Positions 55,189 to 63,870 of a stretch of 64,000 nucleotides of DNA are shown here, piece after piece. The notes under the pieces were generated by a model. The model was not told the DNA's origin, did no database searches, and was given only the letters and a program-made list of their open reading frames with translations. Numbering within the stretch: the stretch's first letter is position 1; each line of letters opens with the position of its first letter. Both the position numbers and the translations under genes were made by a program. The stretch is from NCBI RefSeq assembly GCF_007744675.1, contig NZ_CP036269.1, forward strand, positions 1,565,501-1,629,500, given 5' to 3'. Source of the DNA: Gimesia alba. Lineage in GTDB: Bacteria > Planctomycetota > Planctomycetia > Planctomycetales > Planctomycetaceae.

Positions 55189-56256
55189 ATGTTGCTGAAT
55201 TCGAAGCGCTTGTCAAATCGTGTCTGTTGTGTACTCACCTGTGCGGTTCTTGGATTGGCCTCCAATATTGTTTTTTCCGCGGAGAAATATACGGAGAACC
55301 CGGGCAAACAAGGCAATGGGAATTATGTCGTTGGTCCCGAGTATCAAATCGACCCGGACCTGACTGATCAAGGCAATCCCAAAGGCAAGAGTTTCGAATT
55401 CTCGATGCCTTTGGCTGAAAGCAAAATCTTTCCCGGCAATGATAAGACCCTCGATCCCAAAAAGCCTGTGCGTGAAACACGTAAGATTTTTGTTTACGTT
55501 CCCGCCGCCTACAAGGACGGCACGAAGGCACCGATTCTGGTTACCCATGATGGGCCGAGCCGCATGGATCTGGTCCGCAATGCTTTGGATAATCTGACGA
55601 TCTCGAAGGACCCGCAGCGCCGGCTGCCCGCTTTTATTGTGATCGGCGTTCAGAATGGCGGGAACGACGGCAAGGGAAGTGAGCGCGGTCTGGAATATGA
55701 TACGATGTCCGATCGCTTTGCCCGGTTTATCAACGACGAAGTCTTGCCGGCTGTGCTGAAGAACAAAGAGATTCGAGCCGCCTATCCCAATATTGCGTTT
55801 ACTGACAATCCCTGGGGCCGCGCCGCGATGGGCTGCAGTTCCGGCGGAGCGGCGGCGCTGACGATGGGCTGGTTTCGTCCGGATCTGTTTCGTCGATTGA
55901 TTACCTACTCCGGCACGTTCGTTGACCAGCAGGACGATGATGCACCCGAAGAAGCGAAGTACCCGCTGGGCGCGTGGGAATACCATTCCAGTATGAAGCT
56001 GATCGAAAACAGTGATCAAAAACCGCTGCGGATCTTTACCCACGTCGCTGAAAATGATTTGCGTGCCAACGATCCGGAAGAGACCTATCACAACTGGGTG
56101 ATGGCTAACGAGCGCACGGCGGCCGCACTCAAAGCCAAAGGTTATGACTACCGCTACGTCTTCAGCAAAGGGACCCGACACTGCGATCGCAAAGTCTTCG
56201 AACAGACACTGGCCGACACACTGATCTGGATGTGGCGCGGTTATCATGGGGAGTGA
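55189..56256 (+). CDS. Secreted alpha/beta hydrolase (esterase D-like)
   Basis: 355 residues from ATG 55189; a GTG four codons earlier is possible. A signal peptide (residues 1-32, ending near FSAEK) is followed by an esterase-type alpha/beta hydrolase fold with the nucleophile Ser217 in GCSSGG and a late His in GTRHCD. It resembles enterochelin-esterase-like and other esterases that act on sugar or aryl esters. It lies 157 bases after the kinase gene on the same strand. A long antisense frame of 344 codons is an artefact of the codon pattern. Confidence 0.85.
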   Translation: MLLNSKRLSNRVCCVLTCAVLGLASNIVFSAEKYTENPGKQGNGNYVVGPEYQIDPDLTDQGNPKGKSFEFSMPLAESKIFPGNDKTLDPKKPVRETRKIFVYVPAAYKDGTKAPILVTHDGPSRMDLVRNALDNLTISKDPQRRLPAFIVIGVQNGGNDGKGSERGLEYDTMSDRFARFINDEVLPAVLKNKEIRAAYPNIAFTDNPWGRAAMGCSSGGAAALTMGWFRPDLFRRLITYSGTFVDQQDDDAPEEAKYPLGAWEYHSSMKLIENSDQKPLRIFTHVAENDLRANDPEETYHNWVMANERTAAALKAKGYDYRYVFSKGTRHCDRKVFEQTLADTLIWMWRGYHGE

Positions 56257-56304
56257 GAATTGAAATACGGGGCATGACTCCCCCCGAACGTTATTGAATC
56301 TCCA

Positions 56305-56826
56305 TTAGCCCCATACAACACAGCCGGGATCAATCTTAAATCCACACTGACCACAGACTTGATGATTCATTGATATGATTCCTTCTCTGCAGTGGGGACA
56401 CACGTCAGAATCGAGCAGGATTTTACATTCTTCTCCCAATTTAATCCCGCATTCCGGGCAGGTCCGTTTTTTCCATTTGAACCCCCAGTCATTCCAGCAG
56501 CTTGGACAGAAGTCTTGAGGAACGACATGGATTTCACCATCGATGACATATTTTTGCGGTGATGTATCGTTCCAGGTGCGAAAGATCTCTCCGCTTTCAG
56601 CAGTTGATATGCCAGTATTCAACAGTGGCAGAATTCGTTCCTCTTCCCAGTCAATGATATCGATCATGCAGTTGATGTTGATTCCATATCGTTTATCCAG
56701 ATTGTTAACAAGTTCCATCAATTGAGTTCGAATTGTTTCAAACTCAGATGATTCCAGTAGTACGGTCAGATTATCAGAAATCAGGTTTATAAATTCTTTG
56801 GATTGCTTCCATGAATTTGGCGTCAT
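56305..56826 (-). CDS. Zinc-ribbon protein with helical N-terminal domain
   Basis: ATG 56826 has AGGA about 8 bases upstream. The 173-residue product has a helical N-terminal half and a C-terminal half with four CxxC pairs (107/110, 123/126, 143/146, 158/161) plus Cys134 and Cys169, enough for at least two zinc ribbons. No catalytic domain is visible. Base composition is more AT-rich than the surrounding genes. I do not recognise the family. Confidence 0.75.
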   Translation of the reverse strand: MTPNSWKQSKEFINLISDNLTVLLESSEFETIRTQLMELVNNLDKRYGININCMIDIIDWEEERILPLLNTGISTAESGEIFRTWNDTSPQKYVIDGEIHVVPQDFCPSCWNDWGFKWKKRTCPECGIKLGEECKILLDSDVCPHCREGIISMNHQVCGQCGFKIDPGCVVWG

Positions 56827-57283
56827 TATTATTTCCTGGTAGCCCAAAACTTTTGCGAGATAAGAAAGTGGATGTAGAGCGTTTTATGGTCTTTTTTAGG
56901 TGTTTCCTTCATCGTGAATCGATGTTATTACGATAGTTATAGTATCTATGAAAGTTATAGTAACAATGTACTGAGGGCTTGCGAAGGATGGTTTTGTCCA
57001 AGGTATTTCGAAACAACATTAAAGAACAGCAGCATGTCGCCGCAGAAATTTGAGTAGACGACTGTCTCATGCATGCGATCATTCTTGAATCAAAAGCAGG
57101 CTTTCTAGCCATGAAGAAACACTAGATAAAACTCAATACCGAAACGGGTGGCGAAGATGGCACTGTAGGTTCATAAAGCAGATCTTGATGACGATGGGCG
57201 AAGAGATGTCAATTGTTGTATGTCAGAGTGTATCGTGAATTGAGCAAAAGAGTCTCTTGGACTCTGTCATTAATTTCTGGGGT
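56827..57283. other. AT-rich intergenic region with 10-bp direct repeats
   Basis: 457 bases. Two exact copies of AGTTATAGTA (56935-56944 and 56953-56962) start 18 bases apart, about 110 bases upstream of the zinc-ribbon gene. A 67-codon minus-strand frame (56909-57112) is rich in Cys and Tyr and lacks a ribosome site, so it is not called. Confidence 0.5.
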
Positions 57284-57748
57284 TCAGGTTAGCTCAATCA
57301 AGTCTTCTGGTTGTACTTTCGTTTTCCCTTTGAGATCGATAAATATTGTTAATGCATACTTTGCCAAAGTCCGCTTTTCACTGACGGAGGTCATTTCATG
57401 GAGCGATTTCATGCAATTTTTTAATTTGTAAAAATCGAAATGTGTTGAATCTTCCAGATTATATAAACCCATATACCATTTGCTGAAAAAACGTTCTTGG
57501 ATTGTGTAGGAAATGATACGGTTGACTCGACAATGTCGCTTGTCTTTTTGAATTTTGGCAAAGACTGATTCGACATTATTGTATCCCCCCTCCAGAACCT
57601 GGAAAAAATGACCACGATCATAAACCAGGATTCCCGTGATGCCTTGGTTTTTATTGTTACGGCATGCCACCTTCAAGATTTCTTTCAATTCGACTCTTGA
57701 AACCGAAGCGACACTCTTGCTTACATAGATCAGTTGATAAAGTTTCAT
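57284..57748 (-). CDS. Stand-alone BLUF blue-light sensor protein
   Basis: 154 residues. The BLUF fold begins at residue 1 (KLYQLIYVSKS), with the photoactive Tyr8, Asn31/Asn32 near the flavin, Gln50 in FFQVLEG, and Trp91 with Met93 in FSKWYMGL, all matching the FAD-binding light-sensor family. There is no EAL, GGDEF or other output domain, and the last 50 residues form a short helical extension, so it belongs with short BLUF proteins that act through a partner. AT-rich composition and isolated position suggest late gain. A palindrome lies upstream at 57827-57846. Confidence 0.93.
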   Translation of the reverse strand: MKLYQLIYVSKSVASVSRVELKEILKVACRNNKNQGITGILVYDRGHFFQVLEGGYNNVESVFAKIQKDKRHCRVNRIISYTIQERFFSKWYMGLYNLEDSTHFDFYKLKNCMKSLHEMTSVSEKRTLAKYALTIFIDLKGKTKVQPEDLIELT

Positions 57749-58146
57749 AATGAATTACTCAGCAATTCAATTAGGTGAATTGGGAATCGAATTCGAGAAC
57801 ATCTATCATTCACTTATCGGCACTCTATGGAGGTATTTACCTCCATTATCAATATGAAGTTTATATGTGGATAAAAAAGTCGTTTATTAGTAGACAGGCT
57901 TACTCAGTAGAGTAGCGTTCTTACATTCAGTGAATTATTAATGTTTTCTAATTGCCTGTGTAGAATTGTGATTGAACTGGATGCAAATGAGATCTCCAGC
58001 GAATCAAAGCAAATTGCCTAACCAGAAGACTTGATTGAGACTGTACTAACCCGAAGAGAATCGACACGTCTGTGAAAGTATCTCCTGGTTCAGGTTTCAA
58101 GTAATGTTAGGACCTGATCCTGTAAGTCACTAATGAATTTCCCTTT
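57749..58146. other. Intergenic region with perfect palindrome upstream of the BLUF gene
   Basis: 398 AT-rich bases. At 57827-57846 lies the perfect palindrome ATGGAGGTA-TT-TACCTCCAT, about 80 bases upstream of the BLUF start codon, a good candidate operator. No gene is supported. Confidence 0.6.
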
Positions 58147-59640
58147 TTACGCTTCGGTCATTTCAATCAGGAGTACGGTTACGTCGTCCTGTTGTGGGCT
58201 GCCGTTGCGGAAGTGAGACAGGCTTTCCTGAAGTTGCTGTGTGGTCTCTTCAATCGAAAGGTGCTGGCACTCCTGAAGCAAAGCAGTGAGACGTTTGCGC
58301 CCGAACATTTCTCCTTCGGGGGTATGGGTTTCACTGACGCCGTCGGTGATCAGCAGCATCCGATGCCCCAGTGTTAAATAGAGCGTAATGTTGTCCCATT
58401 CTGCGTCTTCATCGATGCCCAGTAGCAGACCGGTGGTTTCTGAGTCTGAGAGTTCTCCCGTTGGCGAGAGAAAGCAGGCTGGTTCGTGACCGGCACTGGC
58501 ATATTCGATTGAGTGGGTTCGAGGAACGACACGCAGGAGTTGCATCGATACAAATTCACCTACCGGGCTGACGACTGTGAACCGGCGGTTAATGAAATCT
58601 AAGATTTCTGCCGGCGAGCAGGTATGCTCAGTGGCCTGAATGAGCAGGGTTTTCAGTACAGCGGCACTCATCGCTGCGGAAATGCCGTGCCCGGTAATGT
58701 CGGCGATGCAGAACAGCCAGGCGCCGTCACTCAAAGGGAGAATATCATAATAATCGCCCCCCACTTCGTCCGCCGGCTGAAAGAGCGAGGTCACGTTGAG
58801 GCCGGGGATCTTGATGCGTTTGGGTAAGAGGTTTTCTTGAATTTTACGGGCTTTGGCCATTTGCAGTTTGCGAATATTCTCGGCAGCAGCCAGCGAGGTG
58901 CTCATGTCGTTGATTTCGTGGGTCAGGTAGTTGAGCTCGGCACAGTGAAATGTTTCAGACTGTGCGCCGAGTTGCCCCTGTCCTATTTCTTGGACCGTCT
59001 GGACCAGATGATGCAAGGGACGCGTCACGATCGTGGTCAGGGCAATGTTGATTACGATGCCAGTGATGAGCGACAGTATGATAAAGCCAGTGAGATTATT
59101 CAGGACTTCAGCGAACACCGATCCATAGAGGTTGTCCAGTGTTTCAGAGACATAAACGGTGACGCCGCTCTGGGTATACGTTCCGATTACTATTTCGGAA
59201 TTTTCAAAGCGTGTCGCATGTTTGGGCGACCTGGCGGCTTTTTGGATGACCTGCAGCAATTCCGCAGAAGCACCATGCTCGGAAAGCAGCTTGAAGGGGC
59301 CATTTTGAAATCGAACCACAATGTGATGGACCGGAGCATGGATTTCCTGCATTTGTGCGCAGATGGTTTCGAGATACTGCTGAACTGCCTCCTTGCCTTC
59401 GTTCTGCATTTCTAAGATCGAGGGGAGCAACGTCGCTGCTTCTTCATCGAGTGCGATCCGTTTCTCTGCCAGGCGTTCAGCCAGGTTTCGCTGATAGGAA
59501 AAAATGAGAAACAGCACCACAAAGACAGCCAGCACGACATTCACTACCAAGAGCAGCTGAAAGCGAATTGATCTCTTCGGCCGTTTTAGCTTTAAGGCAT
59601 CCATTGGGGTATGAGGGTTACCACTCTGGTTGGGGGGCAT
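58147..59640 (-). CDS. Membrane sensor phosphatase: HAMP and SpoIIE PP2C domains
   Basis: 497 residues from ATG 59640; an ATG at 59604 is a second option. Membrane helix 1 at about residues 27-49, an extracytoplasmic sensor region to about 183, helix 2 at about 184-210, a HAMP domain (TRPLHHLVQTVQEI...), then the SpoIIE-type PP2C domain with GGDYYD, ADITGHGI, LITDGVSET and QQDDVTVLLI. It should sense an external signal and dephosphorylate a protein partner. No STAS or kinase gene is adjacent. It is a third SpoIIE phosphatase in the window and the only membrane-bound one. Confidence 0.92.
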   Translation of the reverse strand: MPPNQSGNPHTPMDALKLKRPKRSIRFQLLLVVNVVLAVFVVLFLIFSYQRNLAERLAEKRIALDEEAATLLPSILEMQNEGKEAVQQYLETICAQMQEIHAPVHHIVVRFQNGPFKLLSEHGASAELLQVIQKAARSPKHATRFENSEIVIGTYTQSGVTVYVSETLDNLYGSVFAEVLNNLTGFIILSLITGIVINIALTTIVTRPLHHLVQTVQEIGQGQLGAQSETFHCAELNYLTHEINDMSTSLAAAENIRKLQMAKARKIQENLLPKRIKIPGLNVTSLFQPADEVGGDYYDILPLSDGAWLFCIADITGHGISAAMSAAVLKTLLIQATEHTCSPAEILDFINRRFTVVSPVGEFVSMQLLRVVPRTHSIEYASAGHEPACFLSPTGELSDSETTGLLLGIDEDAEWDNITLYLTLGHRMLLITDGVSETHTPEGEMFGRKRLTALLQECQHLSIEETTQQLQESLSHFRNGSPQQDDVTVLLIEMTEA

Positions 59641-59928
59641 CTGTTAAGGCGGGCTTATAGTCTCATTTTTAGTGTTGAAGAGGAGAAAAAACAACCGATC
59701 CAAAAGTCCATGGCGAAAAACAGGTGCGGTGGTACCGGATGATTCGTCGGGCTACTGTTTCTTTTCTCCGATCGGCGCCTGTTCTCCCGTGGCGGAAGTG
59801 ATTTTCGGATAGAGTCGTCATTTTGCTGTTTTGAGTGGTAGAACTGGATGCATAAAGATATGCTGATTGGTTGTGTGGAGCGGAGTCTTTCAATGAATCG
59901 GAGCGGACCTTTTCCAGGAGCCAGATCG

Positions 59929-61101
59929 ATGAGCAGTTTGAGAATCATTGCGTTGACATTGGTAAGTTGTGTTAGCGTCTCGCTGGTCTTTGCTGAGGTT
60001 CCGAAGAAACAGACGGCCGCTAAAGAGAAAAAATACCAGTACAAGTACGATCAAATCGCGGTTCCCGAAGCGACCGCTGATGAGCCAATTCGCAAGGAGT
60101 TTTCACTGGAGTTGGCAGATCAATATCTGGAGCAGGGGGCGGTAGCCTGGACGAAGCAGCGTAAATGTGTGAGTTGTCACACTAATGGTCTGTATCTGTT
60201 TTCCCGTCCTGAGTTGACGCTGGAACTGGGGCCGCCTGCTGTAGAGAATCGTGATTTCTTTATCGCGGAATTAAAAAAACTGAAAGCGATGGACCGGGAA
60301 AAGCAGCTGAGCGGGATTCGGCCGACCCAGATGGCGTATGTCGCGACGGGGCTGGCGGAATGGGATCGGCATGTCAGTAAGAAGTTGTCGCCGGAGACCG
60401 AGGAAGCGCTGCGATTTATGCTGAGTGTGCAGTCTCAGGATGGGAGCTGGGGCAATACGGATTGCTGGCCTCCCTTTGAATCAAGCAACTATCAGGGGGC
60501 AACCGTGGCGGCGCGGGCGTTGGCTTCGGCTCCGGGATGGCGGGATGGTTTGCAGGATCCGACTTTGAAAGCGGGCGTGGATCGGCTGATCGCATACTTA
60601 AAGAAAACGGAACCCCCGCATGATTATGGTCGTTTGCTGTTGTTGTGGACGGCGGCGCAATATCCGGATTTATTGAGCACGGAGAAAAAACAGGCTTTGA
60701 TCAAGATGGTTCGGAAACATCAACTGCCCGATGGGGGCTGGTCGATTCGAACGTTTGCGGCCCCGGAAGCCTGGGGCAAAGGGAATCGGGCCGAGAAACT
60801 ACGCGATGAACCCGAATTTGATAAGACTTCCAAGGCATGGCAGAATCCGGCCAGTGACGGGCATCAGACCGGGCTGGCGATCTTGGTGCTACGTGAAAGC
60901 GGCGTGCCCGCGGACGATCCACAAATTCAAAAAGGAATTAAGTGGTTGTTAACGCACCAACGGGAATCGGGCCGCTGGTGGACGCGGTCACTGAATACGG
61001 ACCGCTGGCACTTCATTACCTATAGTGGAACGCTGTATCCCCTGTTGGCACTCAAGAAGTGTGACGTCTTGCCTCCCTTGAAGCAGACCACAGCAAGATA
61101 G
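59929..61101 (+). CDS. Exported heme-c motif plus terpene-cyclase-fold protein
   Basis: ATG 59929 is preferred: AGGAG lies 8 bases upstream and a 22-residue signal peptide follows; ATG 59893 is also possible with GGAG upstream. The 390-residue product has CVSCH (Cys80, Cys83, His84), a c-type heme motif, then alpha/alpha-barrel repeats of the squalene-cyclase/prenyltransferase type with QW-like segments (QDGSWG, LPDGGWSI, ESGRWWTRS). The DXDD acid of true squalene-hopene cyclases is not seen, so it is probably not a cyclase. It ends 7 bases from the convergent TPR gene. Confidence 0.8.
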   Translation: MSSLRIIALTLVSCVSVSLVFAEVPKKQTAAKEKKYQYKYDQIAVPEATADEPIRKEFSLELADQYLEQGAVAWTKQRKCVSCHTNGLYLFSRPELTLELGPPAVENRDFFIAELKKLKAMDREKQLSGIRPTQMAYVATGLAEWDRHVSKKLSPETEEALRFMLSVQSQDGSWGNTDCWPPFESSNYQGATVAARALASAPGWRDGLQDPTLKAGVDRLIAYLKKTEPPHDYGRLLLLWTAAQYPDLLSTEKKQALIKMVRKHQLPDGGWSIRTFAAPEAWGKGNRAEKLRDEPEFDKTSKAWQNPASDGHQTGLAILVLRESGVPADDPQIQKGIKWLLTHQRESGRWWTRSLNTDRWHFITYSGTLYPLLALKKCDVLPPLKQTTAR

Positions 61102-61108
61102 TTGTTTT

Positions 61109-62362
61109 CTATTTCGGGCTTGCTGGCGGCTGACTGGCCTGCCACTTTTTGAACTGGGGGGAAGCGGTGAACTTATCAAAGTTATCCAGTTCGCTGAGAT
61201 CAAGGTCTTCGTAGGCAAAACCGAATTTGGTTTTGAGTGTATCCAGGTGTTTGATGGTGTCGTCAAAGTTTTTCTGCATCACCGAGATATTGATCAGATG
61301 CAGGTAAGGCTGCAGCAGGTCCGGTTCAATTTCGGATGCCTTGCCGGCGTATTTTCCGGCTAAGTTGATATCCCCCATTTCGATCAGGATGCCTGCCCGG
61401 ACCGAGTAGAGGTAGGGATCGACGGTTTTGATGGCAGCCGACAGGCGGTCCAGACTTTCCAATGCCTGATTGTATTCTTCGAGCAGAGTGAAGTACTCGA
61501 CGCTTAAGAGTTCCGCCGCCGGATCGTTGGGATGGTATTTCCGGAACGCACCGAGGACGGATTGATATTTTTTCGGGTTTTCTTTCTGGATCGTGTCCTG
61601 CGCCAGGAAAAGCAGTACGGTTTTTTCCCCTTTATATTCGTTGGGGAGTTGCTGATAGGCCTGGAATGGGTCGGTATTTTCCTCGGTTGGCGTGAGGAAG
61701 TCGTAGCGTTTTTTCTGGTTGATGATTCGACTCTTTTCCTGGTCGGTCAGTTTATCTTTCACCGCGAGGTGTGCTTTGTAGATTTCCGGCAGGTAAAGTC
61801 GTTGCAAAGATTGCGAAATGAATTCGCCTGTGGACAGGCTGTCGATGTCGATAATTTTCAACTCGCCCGATGCTTGTTTTTCCACAATCAGAGCCTGGTA
61901 GTTCAGGGTCCAGTCGGGGCGAAGGAAGCGGAAAATGACTTTATACTGGTCCTGTTCCTTGCGCATGGCGAGGAATCGGTAATCGGCGCCATTGCCGACT
62001 TCAGCCAGGATTTCCGTGTCGATGCCCTGATTATTTTCGGTATAGGCGGTTTCGAGCTGCTGACGCACGGGTTGAATCGCCTGTTTGACTGCTGGATTTT
62101 GTTCGTATTCTGCCAAAACCCGGTCGATGAATGTTTTCCAGTCGAACAGGGCTCGGAATTTTGCTGTATCCTGTGAATTGGCAGTCGCCTGGATCTGTTT
62201 GCCAAATGCCTGTAATTCCTGGGGCGTCATCTGCTGGGGAGCCGCTGCCGCAATAGTGCCGGCGCCAAGCAGCGAGCCGATGGTGGGGATGGCAAAGGGA
62301 AGGCTGGCGAAATTGCGCAGAAATTGACGACGAGCAGGGGATTTGAGGCGATGATCCATCAT
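61109..62362 (-). CDS. Tat-exported protein with TPR-like repeats
   Basis: 417 residues. A twin-arginine signal ARRQFLRNFASLPFAI (residues 10-25) is followed by a domain with unknown fold and, from about residue 260, helical TPR-like repeats (PAAELLSVEYFTLLEEYNQALES, AAIKTVDPYLYSVRAGILIE). Function unknown. It is convergent with the heme-c/terpene-cyclase-fold gene, with only 7 bases between stop codons. Confidence 0.78.
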   Translation of the reverse strand: MMDHRLKSPARRQFLRNFASLPFAIPTIGSLLGAGTIAAAAPQQMTPQELQAFGKQIQATANSQDTAKFRALFDWKTFIDRVLAEYEQNPAVKQAIQPVRQQLETAYTENNQGIDTEILAEVGNGADYRFLAMRKEQDQYKVIFRFLRPDWTLNYQALIVEKQASGELKIIDIDSLSTGEFISQSLQRLYLPEIYKAHLAVKDKLTDQEKSRIINQKKRYDFLTPTEENTDPFQAYQQLPNEYKGEKTVLLFLAQDTIQKENPKKYQSVLGAFRKYHPNDPAAELLSVEYFTLLEEYNQALESLDRLSAAIKTVDPYLYSVRAGILIEMGDINLAGKYAGKASEIEPDLLQPYLHLINISVMQKNFDDTIKHLDTLKTKFGFAYEDLDLSELDNFDKFTASPQFKKWQASQPPASPK

Positions 62363-62476
62363 GGCGATTCTCGATTTCCTGAGGAATTAGCGATTCAATG
62401 TGTGTACTGATGTTTTATTGTGTGGGAACAAAATGAAAATATCACTTTTGATATCGTCTGTTCTGTGCCCTGTAGC

Positions 62477-62506
62477 TTGACAGTTGTTTTAAAAATTGCG
62501 TAGTAT
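62477..62506 (+). promoter_or_regulatory. Promoter of the rpmF-plsX-fabD operon
   Basis: TTGACA at 62477-62482, 18-base spacer, TAGTAT at 62501-62506. The implied leader to rpmF is about 120 bases; no long leader hairpin is visible. Confidence 0.6.
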
Positions 62507-62631
62507 GTTCGATTCCTGTCAGAAAAGCCGGTGAAAGAGCTCTCCGTGCGCTCACAGGATGATTAGTTAACGCTAAGTTGTGTTTTTAGTATAGTTTAAG
62601 TTAAGTCAGGTGTTTTAAGGCGGTCTTTTTC

Positions 62632-62811
62632 ATGGCAGTTCCTAAAAGACGGATGTCTAAATCCAATTCTCGTAAGAGACGTAGTCACAATGGTGTCAAA
62701 GCGGCTAAGCCGACCTATTGCCCCCAGTGTGGTACCGCGTCCCCTTCCCATGCCATTTGCCCTCACTGTGGTTTCTATCAGGGGCGAACCATCGTTGATT
62801 CTGAGGACTAA
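62632..62811 (+). CDS. rpmF: Ribosomal protein L32
   Basis: 59 residues, starting MAVPKRRMSKSNSRKRRSH, with the L32 zinc site as two CxxC pairs (residues 30/33, 43/46). A component of the large ribosomal subunit. An AAGG site lies about 11 bases upstream. It starts the conserved rpmF-plsX-fabD unit; plsX begins 6 bases after its stop codon. Confidence 0.96.
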   Translation: MAVPKRRMSKSNSRKRRSHNGVKAAKPTYCPQCGTASPSHAICPHCGFYQGRTIVDSED

Positions 62812-62817
62812 GCATCA

Positions 62818-63819
62818 ATGCGGATTGCACTGGATGCAATGGGGGGAGATTTTGCCCCCGAACCGAACATAACAGGAGCCATTGCCGCATTGCAGGCAGA
62901 CTCTGCGCTGAATGTAGTGCTGGTGGGTCCTCAAGATCAACTCGAATCTCAGATTGAAGCTTCCGGCTATAGTGGCGATCGTTTATCGATTGTGCATGCG
63001 AGCCAGGTTGTTGGCATGGAGGAGAAGCCGACCGATGCGATGCGTCAAAAGCCGGACAGCTCGATTTCGGTCTGCTGGAAATTGATGGCAGCTCGCGAAG
63101 TCGATGCTGTCGTGAGTGCTGGCAATACGGGTGCTGTCGTTGCATCAGGGTTAAAAACCCGGTTGTTTTTGAAAGACGTCAAGCGGCCTGGGATTGCGGT
63201 TACTTTACCGACCATTGCCGGTCATGCCGTGCTGATGGATGTCGGGGCGAATCCTTCGGCGCGTCCTTCGCACCTGTATCAATATGCGGTGATGGGGGAG
63301 ATCTATGCCCGCGAAGTGCTGCGTGTTGAATCTCCCAAAATCGGGCTGATCAATATCGGCAGTGAAGACGTGAAAGGCAATGATCTCTATCGAGACACCT
63401 ATCGACTGCTTAATGAGAGTCCTTTGAAAGACAGCTTCGTCGGAAATGTCGAAGGTCGTGGGCTTTATCAGGGTGAAGCCGATGTCTTGATTTGTGAGGG
63501 ATTTGTCGGGAATGTCGTGTTGAAAGTCAGCGAAGGAATGGCTGATTTTCTGATGAAAGAGGCCTCGAAGCATATTATCGGCAGTCTTGATACTGAGCGG
63601 GATAAAGCCAAGCAGGCCTTTCAGAATCTGGGGAAACGGTTCCGGTATCATGAAACTGGTGGTGCTCCGCTGTTAGGCATCGATGGGATCTGTATCATCT
63701 GCCATGGGTCGAGTGATGCACATTCGATTTCTAATGCCTTGAAGGGGAGTGCCATGTTCAAGGATCGTGGCATCAATTCTCAGATCGCCGAGCATCTGGC
63801 GCAGAAGCCAGTCGCCTAA
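62818..63819 (+). CDS. plsX: Phosphate acyltransferase PlsX
   Basis: 333 residues, full length, with the N-terminal DAMGGDFAP, SAGNTGAVVASG and DVGANPSARP family blocks. Converts acyl-ACP and phosphate to acyl-phosphate, the entry to phospholipid synthesis, at the inner face of the membrane. It lies between rpmF and fabD in the standard bacterial order. No sign of damage. Confidence 0.97.
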   Translation: MRIALDAMGGDFAPEPNITGAIAALQADSALNVVLVGPQDQLESQIEASGYSGDRLSIVHASQVVGMEEKPTDAMRQKPDSSISVCWKLMAAREVDAVVSAGNTGAVVASGLKTRLFLKDVKRPGIAVTLPTIAGHAVLMDVGANPSARPSHLYQYAVMGEIYAREVLRVESPKIGLINIGSEDVKGNDLYRDTYRLLNESPLKDSFVGNVEGRGLYQGEADVLICEGFVGNVVLKVSEGMADFLMKEASKHIIGSLDTERDKAKQAFQNLGKRFRYHETGGAPLLGIDGICIICHGSSDAHSISNALKGSAMFKDRGINSQIAEHLAQKPVA

Positions 63820-63870
63820 ACCCCGAGATTATTATTTTCAGCGCAGGAATAAAAATAGAGGGATCGACCA

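Noticed and set aside
55213-56247. 344-codon minus-strand frame inside the esterase gene
   Set aside because: Shadow of the esterase codon pattern; the plus-strand protein has signal peptide and catalytic motifs.
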